Assembly: GCA_045652125.1 (NCBI GenBank)
Contig: JAZRTT010000047.1
Coordinates: forward strand, 1 to 18,743
Direction of reading: 5' to 3'
DNA from: Avoscillospira sp045652125
GTDB taxonomy: Bacteria > Bacillota > Clostridia > Oscillospirales > Oscillospiraceae
DNA: 18,743 nucleotides
The translations under genes and the position numbers were made by a program. Below the pieces are notes generated by a model that was given only the letters and a program-made list of their open reading frames with translations, did not search any database and was not told the DNA's origin. Position 1 is the first letter of the stretch; the number at the start of each line of letters is the position of its first letter. This document shows positions 1 through 7,129 of the stretch, one piece after another.

Positions 1-5
1 AATAT

Positions 6-81
6 GGCGGCATAGCTCAGCTGGTAGAGCGTCCGGTTCATACCCGGTGTGTCATCTGTTCAAATCAGATTGCCGCTACCA
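6..81 (+). tRNA. tRNA-Met (anticodon CAT)
   Basis: The cloverleaf can be read directly. The acceptor arm GGCGGCA pairs with TGCCGCT (G-U at the first pair), followed by A and an encoded CCA end. The D-arm contains AGCTCAGCTGGTAGAGC. The anticodon loop TTCATAC carries CAT, and the T-arm ATCTG-TTCAAAT-CAGAT is perfect. The G1-U72 pair, rather than a C-A mismatch, favours elongator over initiator Met. It is followed without any gap by tRNA-Glu, so the two are probably cut from one transcript. Confidence 0.93.
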
Positions 82-156
82 GGCCCGTTGGTCAAGCGGT
101 TAAGACACCGCCCTTTCACGGCGGTAACATGGGTTCGATTCCCGTACGGGTCACCA
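82..156 (+). tRNA. tRNA-Glu (anticodon TTC)
   Basis: The acceptor GGCCCGT pairs with ACGGGTC, followed by A and an encoded CCA. The anticodon stem CCGCC/GGCGG encloses the loop CTTTCAC, giving anticodon TTC. The T-loop TTCGATT is standard. It directly abuts the upstream tRNA-Met and is followed within ten bases by a terminator, so it is the last gene of a tRNA operon that begins outside the window. Confidence 0.95.
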
Positions 157-162
157 AAAGGC

Positions 163-197
163 AACAACCATCCAAATGGATGGTTGTTGTTTTTTTT
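163..197 (+). terminator. Rho-independent terminator of the tRNA operon
   Basis: A perfect 11-bp stem (AACAACCATCC with GGATGGTTGTT) closes a four-base loop and is followed by a run of T residues. It lies seven bases after the CCA end of tRNA-Glu. Confidence 0.9.
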
Positions 198-248
198 GCT
201 GTTCGATCCAGTTCTGCTCACCTACTGTTTGGGACTGTAAAAATATGG

Positions 249-284
249 AAAAACGGGAAATGGGAGGCAATGCCCCCCATCCCA
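249..284 (-). terminator. Probable terminator of the minus-strand six-gene operon
   Basis: Read on the minus strand, a 9-bp stem with one G-U pair (ATGGGGGGC with GCCTCCCAT) closes a three-base loop. Outer GGG/CCC pairing extends it, and G followed by five T residues comes next. It lies about 40 bases past the stop codon of the HAD gene, the last gene of the operon. Together with the tRNA terminator it fills most of the gap between the two convergent units. Confidence 0.65.
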
Positions 285-323
285 TTCAGCAGCACATATC
301 CTTCTGCCGGTCTGCTGCCTGAT

Positions 324-980
324 TTATCCGTTCAATTCCGGAAGCTGCGGCAGGGCGGCGATCGCATCCAGCAGATATTCCGGAGAGGCTTTTTCTTTCA
401 GTTCCTCCTCTGTAAAGGTCGTGGGGACAGCTGCAGCTTCCATGCCGGCTGCATGGGCAGCCAAAATCCCACTGACCGCATCCTCCACCACCAAACAGTC
501 TTTGGGGTCCATGCCCACTTGTCTGGCTCCCTCCAGATAAATATCCGGAAAGGGTTTTTTTCTTGCCACATCGGAACCTGTGACCAATGCAGTAAACAAA
601 CGCTCCTCCACACCGATGGCCCGGAGATTATACCGCACCTTTTCCAAATCGGCAGCCGAGCAAATGGCGAGTTTCAGCCCTCTGTCATAGAGCGTGTGGA
701 GCATTTCTTTTACCCCGGCGGGAACATGAGCCTCTTTTGCCACATTCTGCCCATAGAGCACATAGACCTCCGCTTTCATTCCGGGGTCATAAGTTAAACC
801 GTATTTTTCCGCCACACCGCCGATAAACCGATCTTCTCCCATGCCGGTAAATTCCAAAAAGTCCTCATGCTTCGCTTCAATACCGTAACCGCGCAGACAG
901 GTAATGATGGTCTCCCGGAGAAACGCTTCGGATTCAATGAGAACGCCATCCATGTCAAATAAAATTGCTTTATATTTCAT
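324..980 (-). CDS. HAD-superfamily hydrolase, beta-phosphoglucomutase-like
   Basis: A 218-residue haloacid dehalogenase-superfamily protein, most like the beta-phosphoglucomutase/phosphatase subgroup. Motif I is FDMDG, with nucleophile D9 and acid/base D11. Motif II is the Ser in ICSA near residue 109, motif III is the Lys of KKP near 142, and motif IV is the ED pair at about 166-167. The segment between motif I and motif II forms the alpha-helical cap. The chosen ATG has GGGAG seven bases upstream; a longer upstream reading to 1031 lacks such a site and runs into DUF92. It is the last gene of the operon, ten bases after DUF92. Family membership predicts hydrolysis or isomerisation of a small phosphorylated metabolite; the substrate cannot be read from the sequence. 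Confidence 0.88.
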   Translation of the reverse strand: MKYKAILFDMDGVLIESEAFLRETIITCLRGYGIEAKHEDFLEFTGMGEDRFIGGVAEKYGLTYDPGMKAEVYVLYGQNVAKEAHVPAGVKEMLHTLYDRGLKLAICSAADLEKVRYNLRAIGVEERLFTALVTGSDVARKKPFPDIYLEGARQVGMDPKDCLVVEDAVSGILAAHAAGMEAAAVPTTFTEEELKEKASPEYLLDAIAALPQLPELNG

Positions 981-990
981 ATTATCTCCC

Positions 991-1770
991 TTACAAAAAA
1001 AACAGCAGAATGACCGAAAGAACTCCCACAAAGATATTGCATATCAAATTGACCGCATCGTTGGTGATTTTGGAAAAACCTTTGACCCGAACCGTTGGCT
1101 GCAGGCAGTGCTGCACCCGTTCCGTTATCAGTCCGCAGGTTTGGCAGCGGTATTTGACCTGCAGCAAAGAGCCGCATATGCTGTCTACCAGTGCTCCGGC
1201 AAAGCCGCAAAGGGTAATGAACCAAAATCCGCTCCAACCGCGGGCCAATGAATAGACAACGGCGATCAATGCCGCTCCCAGAAAAGACGATCCCAGCCCC
1301 AGCAGGGAGACCCCTCCGGAAAGTCCTCTTTGTGTTCGCTTTAACGTACAAATATCCACCGGCGCAGCCTTGGACAAAATACCCAGTTCCGAAGCCAGAC
1401 TGTCTGCCAGAGAAGCTGCCATCACCGCTGCATAAGCCAAGGAAAACCGCGCATCTTCCAGCAGCCATCCAACCAGAAGCAAAACCGCACCCAGCCCCAC
1501 ATTGCAAAACACCTGCAAAGCATCCCGGGTCCCGGTTTTGGCATGGATCTGCTTTTCAAACTCCCGATGGTTTTTTCCCAAAGCCCCGGCCGCTACTGTG
1601 AACAAAAAGGTAGCCGCCAGAACAGCAAACGCAGCCACTCCACCGCAGTATGTAATGACCACAGCACTCACCCATGCCAACAAAATCCCCTTGGTCGTCA
1701 GGGCCTTCTGTACCCCGGCAACAGCCGCCAGCAGCGTACTGAGAACCAATGCCAAAATCAAGTCATTCAT
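991..1770 (-). CDS. DUF92 family membrane protein (VTE6/phytyl-phosphate-kinase-like)
   Basis: A 259-residue polytopic membrane protein with about six or seven hydrophobic segments. It matches DUF92, the family of plant and cyanobacterial VTE6, which phosphorylates phytyl phosphate to phytyl diphosphate. Visible family signatures are the Lys-rich cytoplasmic loop with GTRDALQVFCN at about 80-90, ADSLASELG at 122-130, and the PVDICTLK...GLSGGVS block at about 137-154. A CxxC and a third Cys (YRCQTCG and VQHC) lie near 217-230. It starts 13 bases after the phytol-kinase-like gene, which in plants catalyses the preceding step. A prenyl-phosphate kinase role is inferred from family and context. 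The HAD gene follows after ten bases. Confidence 0.85.
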   Translation of the reverse strand: MNDLILALVLSTLLAAVAGVQKALTTKGILLAWVSAVVITYCGGVAAFAVLAATFLFTVAAGALGKNHREFEKQIHAKTGTRDALQVFCNVGLGAVLLLVGWLLEDARFSLAYAAVMAASLADSLASELGILSKAAPVDICTLKRTQRGLSGGVSLLGLGSSFLGAALIAVVYSLARGWSGFWFITLCGFAGALVDSICGSLLQVKYRCQTCGLITERVQHCLQPTVRVKGFSKITNDAVNLICNIFVGVLSVILLFFL

Positions 1771-1783
1771 ATCCCGACCCTCT

Positions 1784-2437
1784 TTACAGCAAAAGCCGAG
1801 CCAAAAGGCATACGCCGATGGGCAGGGTTAAATTGTCGATGCCTTTCAGCCCGATAAACTCCAAAACCGTTGCGCCCACAGCAAGCAGCAGCAGCCGCCA
1901 GAAGGCATACGGCAAGGCAAATACCGCCGCCATAGCCGCTGCCACGCCCAACGCCACAAAGAACACCGTCAAGGTGCCGTAAAGACTCCGTCGGCCATGG
2001 AGCAGCTGTATGTTCCCCTTTTGAATCCCGCCCATAATGGGTGCCAGGCCATCCCCCAAAGCCATACAGAACATCCCTATGCCGTAGGGAGCAAGGAATT
2101 GTTCATCCCACAGACACAAGAGGGACATGATCGCCATGCTCACTGCATAATACACCGTTCCGGGGGACTTTTTTTCATCATCCTGCCGCTCCATGGCAGA
2201 TAGGAGATTGAACCGATAGGACAAATAATTAAAGACCGCAAAAAACAGCGCAGGCACCAGCAAATGCCAGGAAGCGCCAAAACAGCAGCACATGGGAATC
2301 CATGCAAATGCCACGGTAATATGGATGATCTTCCTGGAATACTCATCGCTGAGGCCCACAGCCTTTTTCAGCACCGTGGTCACAGCCATAATGAAAAACA
2401 CCCAGCCAAAGGTAAGAATATAACCCCATGCAATCAT
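1784..2437 (-). CDS. Phytol/dolichol-kinase-like (VTE5/DGK1 family) membrane protein
   Basis: A 217-residue protein with about six or seven membrane segments. It resembles the CTP-dependent polyprenol/phytol/diacylglycerol kinase group. The RKIIH motif near residues 35-39 follows the first helix. GDGLAPIMGG lies near 128-137, and RRSLYGTL near 150 fits the G-(R/K)-x-S-x-x-G signature of the family. The start is supported by GAAAGGAG upstream in the 12-base gap after DUF89. In plants VTE5 makes phytyl phosphate and VTE6 (DUF92) the diphosphate; here the two homologous families are adjacent. The true substrate (phytol, farnesol, geranylgeraniol, undecaprenol or diacylglycerol) cannot be told from the sequence. 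Confidence 0.8.
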   Translation of the reverse strand: MIAWGYILTFGWVFFIMAVTTVLKKAVGLSDEYSRKIIHITVAFAWIPMCCCFGASWHLLVPALFFAVFNYLSYRFNLLSAMERQDDEKKSPGTVYYAVSMAIMSLLCLWDEQFLAPYGIGMFCMALGDGLAPIMGGIQKGNIQLLHGRRSLYGTLTVFFVALGVAAAMAAVFALPYAFWRLLLLAVGATVLEFIGLKGIDNLTLPIGVCLLARLLL

Positions 2438-2449
2438 CGTTTTCTCCTT

Positions 2450-3361
2450 TCAGATCCCGTCCAACGGACCAATCAGAGGGCTTCGTTTTGGCATATTCCG
2501 CTCCATCAAAAATTGACCTGTCATATTTTTGCAGCCCAGCAATTTTGCCATTCTGCGACATTTGCACATGAATATGTAATAGACATTGTATCCGCAGCCG
2601 GCCAAAGATTCCATGTTGCCGCTGCCTTTGGAAAGGATCACATCTGCCCGGTCCATAGCATTTCGCAGCTCCTGCCCGGCAAACGCAAGTTCCGTTCCGG
2701 ATATGCCGCTGCCGTTATCCAGCACAGGCACAAGCTTGTCCATACCCACATAGGCTGCATCCACCCGGGTGGCATCGTTGAGTGCGTTGCGCCCCCGGAC
2801 GCAATAGGAGATCTTCAGTTTGGGATATCGTTTCTGCAGCTGCTCCACCAAAAGCAGATCAAAGGCGATCTCTCCGGCGTTATCTCCCAGAATCAGCAAG
2901 TTCTCTGCTTTTTCCAGATCCTCTTTCAGCTTTTCGTAAACCTCCCGGTCCAATTCCGTCTCCGGCGTATGCTCTACCGCCTCCCACAATGCCTTATGCG
3001 CCACTTCCGGAGTCAGAATTCCAAAATCCAGAAAGTTTCCGGTTCTGGAAAACTTCAGCGCCAGCTCCAGGGGATCTTCTGCTTCTTCCACCATTGGCCG
3101 AAGTTGGGGAAGCAGCGCCATCACCATTTTGTTGGAATCCTGCTTCAGCTCGCCGTAAGCATCTTCACCCGGCCAGTATTTTTCATAAGCAAGGGAGCAT
3201 TGGTTGGTGATCCATGGTGCCGCCACCCCTTCCGGTGCATCCAGAATGATCTGCAGCACATCCCGAAGATATTGATTGGCTTTTTCTCCATCTCCCTTTT
3301 TCATGGCCAATGCATGATGGCGATGGACGATACATTCTATACAATGTGCATCAAACTGCAT
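2450..3361 (-). CDS. DUF89 family protein (damage-control phosphatase-like)
   Basis: A 303-residue protein of the DUF89 (ARMT1-like) family: metal-dependent phosphatases thought to remove damaged or surplus sugar and cofactor phosphates. The prokaryotic subgroup has an N-terminal CxxC, seen here as C7 and C10 in DAHCIEC. Other signatures are GDNAGE at 159-164 (metal-site D160/N161), RGRNALNDAT at 189-198, the Asp near 240 and SKGSGNMESL at about 244-253. The ATG at 3361 lies inside the 3' end of the FliB-like gene, an 11-base overlap that suggests translational coupling. A longer reading in the same frame to 3484 is rejected because it runs through the FliB-like gene without a better start. 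The substrate is unknown. Confidence 0.85.
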   Translation of the reverse strand: MQFDAHCIECIVHRHHALAMKKGDGEKANQYLRDVLQIILDAPEGVAAPWITNQCSLAYEKYWPGEDAYGELKQDSNKMVMALLPQLRPMVEEAEDPLELALKFSRTGNFLDFGILTPEVAHKALWEAVEHTPETELDREVYEKLKEDLEKAENLLILGDNAGEIAFDLLLVEQLQKRYPKLKISYCVRGRNALNDATRVDAAYVGMDKLVPVLDNGSGISGTELAFAGQELRNAMDRADVILSKGSGNMESLAGCGYNVYYIFMCKCRRMAKLLGCKNMTGQFLMERNMPKRSPLIGPLDGI

Positions 3362-4406
3362 GAGACACCTCCAAAATCCGCAGCAGTTGGTCTCTGGAAA
3401 ACTGCGGTAACTCCATCGCCCTGCGAAGAAGTGCCAGATTCTCTTCGCTGTGCTCTGCTTCCTTTGCATAAAGCCGTGCTGCATCTGTCACAGAGCCCAT
3501 GGTCCGTGTCAGACCGGAAACGGCCAGCACGCTGATCGCTGCAGCAGCCGCCTGCTGCCAAAGTTTTCCGCTGCAGGCAGCCTTCAACCACCACCGAAAC
3601 ACATAATAAACCGCCAGCTGCTCCAGAGGCAGCGCATATTGGTCTACATCCGCAGCTTCCAGTTTCGCTATCTGCTGGGGAAATTCTTCCGTCAGATGTT
3701 CCATGGCCAACAGCAGCTGACGGGCATGGGTCATGGTTCCCCATCGGCGAATCCGCCGAATTCGAACCAACTGCCGGGACTGATAGGCGGTCTGCCGATA
3801 ACGGGCACAGATGGCCTCCGCCACAGAAGGCCTGTCCAGGCAATCTGCCAACCGTTTGGAAAAACACAAAAACAGAGCCAGACGGTCCGAAAGGCTCCTT
3901 TCCCGATTCTGCAGAAGTGCAAAGGCTGTCTCCCGCCCCAGAAGCAGCAGTCGGAAACGCTCCGGATCCAACTGGTTGGGCTGAGGCAGCTCCTCGTCAC
4001 AATGTGTCAAAAAATGCAGCGGTTCTTCCCGTTCCAGCAGCAAAGACGCTGCCGCAGGGCAGGAGACGGAAAGCATCGTTTCCTCCAGCCCACCGTAAAT
4101 TTCCGTGAACCGGGGATGGGAGGCACAGGTAATGCTCAATGCCTCTGTTCCGTATTCTGCAATCAGGGCACACAAATTCTGCTCTGTCAGCATGGGGCAG
4201 CGGCCATTGGTCAGTTCCAGACAAACTTCCCCGTCTGCGTATTTTATGGCATCCCGAAGGGTCTTTCCCAACGGGCCGGACAATGTTTCATATTTGCAGG
4301 CAGTCTCTTTGTCAATCACGATCTGCCAGCCGGCGCAGCAGGTATCGGGGCACGCACCTGCCAGACATTTGAAATTTTTCAGATAATCGGGATAGCGGTA
4401 TTGCAT
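3351..4406 (-). CDS. FliB-like cysteine-cluster protein (putative lysine N-methylase family)
   Basis: A 351-residue protein with the cysteine pattern of the FliB (flagellin lysine-N-methylase) and YkgJ-type families. FKCLAGACPDTCCAGW has C14, C19, C23, C24 and W27. NGRCPMLTEQNLC follows at about residues 67-79, and ITCASHPRF near 93. Such clusters are thought to hold Fe-S or zinc. The C-terminal half is helical and without recognisable motifs. No flagellar gene is nearby, so methylation of flagellin is doubtful here; many FliB-like proteins sit in non-flagellar operons. The start has AAGGAG seven bases upstream and lies ten bases after the aminopeptidase stop. Its stop overlaps the DUF89 start. 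Confidence 0.78.
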   Translation of the reverse strand: MQYRYPDYLKNFKCLAGACPDTCCAGWQIVIDKETACKYETLSGPLGKTLRDAIKYADGEVCLELTNGRCPMLTEQNLCALIAEYGTEALSITCASHPRFTEIYGGLEETMLSVSCPAAASLLLEREEPLHFLTHCDEELPQPNQLDPERFRLLLLGRETAFALLQNRERSLSDRLALFLCFSKRLADCLDRPSVAEAICARYRQTAYQSRQLVRIRRIRRWGTMTHARQLLLAMEHLTEEFPQQIAKLEAADVDQYALPLEQLAVYYVFRWWLKAACSGKLWQQAAAAAISVLAVSGLTRTMGSVTDAARLYAKEAEHSEENLALLRRAMELPQFSRDQLLRILEVSHAV

Positions 4407-4415
4407 TTTCGCTCC

Positions 4416-5639
4416 TTAGAAGGCCCATGTGCCGTTTTTGAATATTTGTACGGTTTTGCCGCCCCGGCAGCGGGCTGTGATCTCCAGATCAGCCGTGCCG
4501 ATCATGAAATCCTCATGGACCATGGAATCGTTAACACCCAGCGCACGACATTCTTCCAACGTTTTATTATGGTGATTTTCGATGGTATCGGGAAAGCCCA
4601 TGCCCAATGCCAGATGGCAGCAGGCGTTTTCATCGAACAAGGTGTTATAAAACAGAAGGCCTGTCTGGTTAATGGGGCTGTCAAAAGGCACCAGCGCGCA
4701 TTCGCCCAGGTATCTCGCACCTTCGTCCATGTTCAGCAGTTCCTGCAAAAGTGTATCATTGACCTCTGCGTGAGCCTCCACCACCTTGCCCTCTTCAAAA
4801 CGGAACCAGAAATCCTCAATGAGCTGACCCTGATAGCTTAGGGGCTTGGAGGCGTAGACCATGCCCTCGGCTTTGCCCTTCATGGGAGAGATGAAGCACT
4901 CTTCCGTAGGCAGATTGGGATGAAAGAATATGCCTCGGTCTGTGGTCTCTCCGCCGCCGCAAAAACGAGCTTCCGGAATCATGCCCACCGTCAGGTGGGT
5001 GCCGTTGGATGCCTTGTATTCCAAGGTCTCAATGCCAAGGGAATTAAGATAGTCACAGCGGCCATGGAGGTCTTTGCTGTGGGCATCCCAAGCAGCCATC
5101 GGATCATCCTCCACACGGGCTGTGGACAAAATTGCCTCCCACAGCATCTCAACCGCGCGGCCTTTGGGCTGGCCGGGAAATACTTTTTTCGCCCAGGCTG
5201 TACCGGGGACACCGGCAATACACCACTGGTGCTTTCCCTCGATGGCATCCCGGTAAGGTTTGATGGTGGGATACCGGCCCTGCTGCCCCTTGCTCATTTT
5301 TGCAATATTCATTCCCTTGAGGCCATCCGGATCGTCAGAGATCAAAAACAGACGGCAGGGCAATTTTTCCACCATATACTGAAGCTTCGCTTCTTCGAAA
5401 GACTCCACAGTCTTCAGGGCTTTCAGACTCCTGTGACGAACATGAAGCTTATCCAGCGGGTCGTAGGACAGGTCCACATGAACCTTTCTGGCCCCGGCCT
5501 TATACAGTTCATCCACGACCATAGCGGTAAACTCCGGCTGTTCAATTCCGGCATAGAGAAAAACATCCTGACCCTTCTGCACATTGCAGCCCTTTCGGGC
5601 GATCAGCTCAGCATAGCTGCGAAGTCTTTTTTTCTGCAT
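4416..5639 (-). CDS. M29 family metal-dependent aminopeptidase (AmpS/PepS type)
   Basis: A 407-residue cytosolic aminopeptidase of normal family length. It releases N-terminal residues using two divalent metal ions. Family blocks are PTEECF at 244-249, GECALVP at 312-318, NTLFDENACCHLALG at 332-346 and NDSMVHEDFMIG at 370-381. The expected metal ligands E247, E313, H342, H375 and D377 are all present and spaced as in Thermus enzymes. The start has a strong AGGAGG site and a well-formed promoter (TTGCTT, 17 bases, TATGAT) just upstream. It is the first gene of the six-gene operon; its link with the prenol-kinase-like genes downstream is not obvious. Confidence 0.95.
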   Translation of the reverse strand: MQKKRLRSYAELIARKGCNVQKGQDVFLYAGIEQPEFTAMVVDELYKAGARKVHVDLSYDPLDKLHVRHRSLKALKTVESFEEAKLQYMVEKLPCRLFLISDDPDGLKGMNIAKMSKGQQGRYPTIKPYRDAIEGKHQWCIAGVPGTAWAKKVFPGQPKGRAVEMLWEAILSTARVEDDPMAAWDAHSKDLHGRCDYLNSLGIETLEYKASNGTHLTVGMIPEARFCGGGETTDRGIFFHPNLPTEECFISPMKGKAEGMVYASKPLSYQGQLIEDFWFRFEEGKVVEAHAEVNDTLLQELLNMDEGARYLGECALVPFDSPINQTGLLFYNTLFDENACCHLALGMGFPDTIENHHNKTLEECRALGVNDSMVHEDFMIGTADLEITARCRGGKTVQIFKNGTWAF

Positions 5640-5666
5640 AAAAATGCCTCCTAATATTCTGGTAAT

Positions 5667-5695
5667 ATCATAGCAAAGATTGGACAGGAAAGCAA
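5667..5695 (-). promoter_or_regulatory. Sigma-A-type promoter of the minus-strand operon
   Basis: On the minus strand, TTGCTT (5695-5690) and TATGAT (5672-5667) are separated by 17 bases. They lie just upstream of the AGGAGG site and ATG of the aminopeptidase. The element is interleaved with the divergent lipoprotein promoter. Confidence 0.75.
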
Positions 5696-5709
5696 GAATG
5701 TGGTATAAT
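5680..5709 (+). promoter_or_regulatory. Sigma-A-type promoter of the lipoprotein gene
   Basis: TTGGAC at 5680-5685 and a perfect TATAAT at 5704-5709 with an 18-base spacer. A TG one base before the -10 makes it an extended -10. GGAGG lies about ten bases before the ATG at 5741. Confidence 0.75.
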
Positions 5710-5740
5710 ACATCAAATACTTGATCGGAGGATCGCCCTG

Positions 5741-6967
5741 ATGAAAAAATGGTGTATCATTCTTGCTTTTTTGTTGCTGTGTCTTGCCGGCTGCAGTCGG
5801 CAAAGCAGCATTCTCAGCCGCCCCCATTGCCTGGAAATCACCTATGGTGACCGCAGCGTTTTTGCCATGACCGGCGGCTATGAATGGAACTGGAAAGACG
5901 GCAGAAAAACCGAAACGGCCGTTGCCGATACAGCAGATCCCCGAACCATGGGGCAAAAACTGTCCTATCTCAGTACCGGCTCTGCACAGACCATGGAATT
6001 GAGCTTCTCTTCTGTTCCTGATAAGTTTTTGGTGGAAGTCTTTTCCTCTGCCGACGGTTATGAAGCAGGAGAATACGTGGATGCCGCCACCATGAGCATC
6101 CCTGCTCCTCTGGACGGAGAGGACCATCTTTACTCCGTTACTGCCGTGTGGGGTCAGGAACAGAACCCCGACGGCTGGGGTACCTGCACCTATCACTTCC
6201 GTTTCCTTGCCGAAGCCGAAACGGCCGCCGAGCCTATGGTCACTCCCGATGTGGGCGATCTGGAAATCAGTCAGATCCTGCAGATGCAGGCCAATGACTT
6301 TATGGGCATGGAAGTGGTCAACAACAAAGAAGGCATCTCCAAAACCTTCCGTACCGGCCGGGACAAGTCCACCATCCTCCAGTTTTTGAAGGACAATGTC
6401 ACCACAGACTTCTCCACCCCCATGTCCGGTGCTCCCAAAGCCCTGTACCAGATTCGTCTGGTGGCTATGGACGGCTCTCAACTCACAGTAAGCTACGGCT
6501 CTGACGGCCTGAACCACAGCCTGCTGGCAGGCGGCATGGCCTACGCCGTGGAGGAAATGGATTTTGACCGCTTGTGGGCATTGCTTGGCGGTTTCAATGT
6601 GACGGAAAATGCTTCTACATACCATCTGGGCACCTCCGAGGAATTCCCCGGCGAAGACTGGGGCACTGACTTTGTCCACGGCTATATCACCGAGCTGGGC
6701 GCCACCGTGACCTATGATGGAATGCAATGGTTTGAATCCGATGATGCCCCCTCTGGCTACCGCCTGGAAAAAGGCTGGCCTGACCAGAGTATACCCGTTT
6801 CTGCCGACTGTGAATATTGGATTTTGGAAAACCATCAGTCTCCTTACTGTAAGGTGTCTGCCGAGAACCTGATGGCCTGGACCAAAAATGCACAAGACGA
6901 TGTATTATACCGTATATATACAAAAGAAGATGCGGTCATCGCCATCTGCGAACAGTACGTTCCCTGA
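5741..6967 (+). CDS. Putative lipoprotein of unknown function
   Basis: A 408-residue protein with a classical lipoprotein signal peptide: MKKW, a hydrophobic stretch, then LAGC with the lipidated Cys at position 18. It should be anchored on the outer face of the membrane. Two halves are visible. Residues about 25-165 look beta-rich and end in a conserved-looking VTAVWGQ...GTCTYHFRFLAE segment, a pattern common in secreted Clostridia proteins. Residues about 170-405 form a second domain with many aromatic and acidic residues. No catalytic motif or known domain was recognised. It has its own promoter and terminator, so it is a single-gene unit between the aminopeptidase operon and the arginine operon. 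Confidence 0.85.
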   Translation: MKKWCIILAFLLLCLAGCSRQSSILSRPHCLEITYGDRSVFAMTGGYEWNWKDGRKTETAVADTADPRTMGQKLSYLSTGSAQTMELSFSSVPDKFLVEVFSSADGYEAGEYVDAATMSIPAPLDGEDHLYSVTAVWGQEQNPDGWGTCTYHFRFLAEAETAAEPMVTPDVGDLEISQILQMQANDFMGMEVVNNKEGISKTFRTGRDKSTILQFLKDNVTTDFSTPMSGAPKALYQIRLVAMDGSQLTVSYGSDGLNHSLLAGGMAYAVEEMDFDRLWALLGGFNVTENASTYHLGTSEEFPGEDWGTDFVHGYITELGATVTYDGMQWFESDDAPSGYRLEKGWPDQSIPVSADCEYWILENHQSPYCKVSAENLMAWTKNAQDDVLYRIYTKEDAVIAICEQYVP

Positions 6968-6984
6968 GTAAAACAATCACCATC

Positions 6985-7030
6985 CGCCGGGATTTTGCCA
7001 AAGGAATGGTAAGTCCCGGCGATTATTTTG
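6985..7030 (+). terminator. Terminator of the lipoprotein gene
   Basis: An 8-bp GC-rich stem (CGCCGGGA with TCCCGGCG) encloses a 21-base loop that can itself pair further (CCA with TGG). ATTATTTT follows. It lies 18 bases after the lipoprotein stop codon. Confidence 0.7.
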
Positions 7031-7037
7031 TGCAGGA

Positions 7038-7051
7038 TGATTAAATATTCA
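7038..7051 (+). promoter_or_regulatory. ARG-box-like site (probable ArgR/AhrC operator 1)
   Basis: TGATTAAATATTCA matches 12 of 14 positions of the palindromic ARG box consensus TGAATAATTATTCA. It lies 18 bases upstream of the argC -35 element. ArgR/AhrC is the known arginine-dependent repressor of such operons in Firmicutes; binding here is inferred. Confidence 0.5.
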
Positions 7052-7069
7052 TCATTTTCGGAATAACCA

Positions 7070-7098
7070 TTGCATTTTTCTGAATATCATTGTATAAT
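7070..7098 (+). promoter_or_regulatory. Sigma-A-type promoter of the argCJBD operon
   Basis: TTGCAT at 7070-7075 and a perfect TATAAT at 7093-7098 are separated by 17 bases. The expected start of transcription is near 7105, about 25 bases before the argC start codon. Confidence 0.8.
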
Positions 7099-7101
7099 TT
7101 A

Positions 7102-7115
7102 TGCATAATTAGTGC
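7102..7115 (+). promoter_or_regulatory. Weaker ARG-box-like site (possible operator 2)
   Basis: TGCATAATTAGTGC matches 10 of 14 positions of the ARG box consensus. It covers the predicted transcription start, where a bound repressor would block initiation. It is centred 64 bases from the first site, about six helical turns. Confidence 0.3.
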
Positions 7116-7129
7116 AAGGAGTGGATGGA

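Noticed and set aside
981..1031. Longer N-terminus for the HAD protein
   Set aside because: It would overlap the DUF92 end. The ATG at 980 has GGGAG at good spacing and starts the protein right at the usual first strand of HAD enzymes.
2264..4841. Two long plus-strand frames opposite DUF89, the FliB-like gene and the aminopeptidase
   Set aside because: They cross several real minus-strand genes and their boundaries, and show no domain or start signal.
5651..6895. Minus-strand open frame opposite the lipoprotein gene
   Set aside because: The plus frame has promoter, ribosome binding site, lipobox and terminator; the minus frame has none of these.
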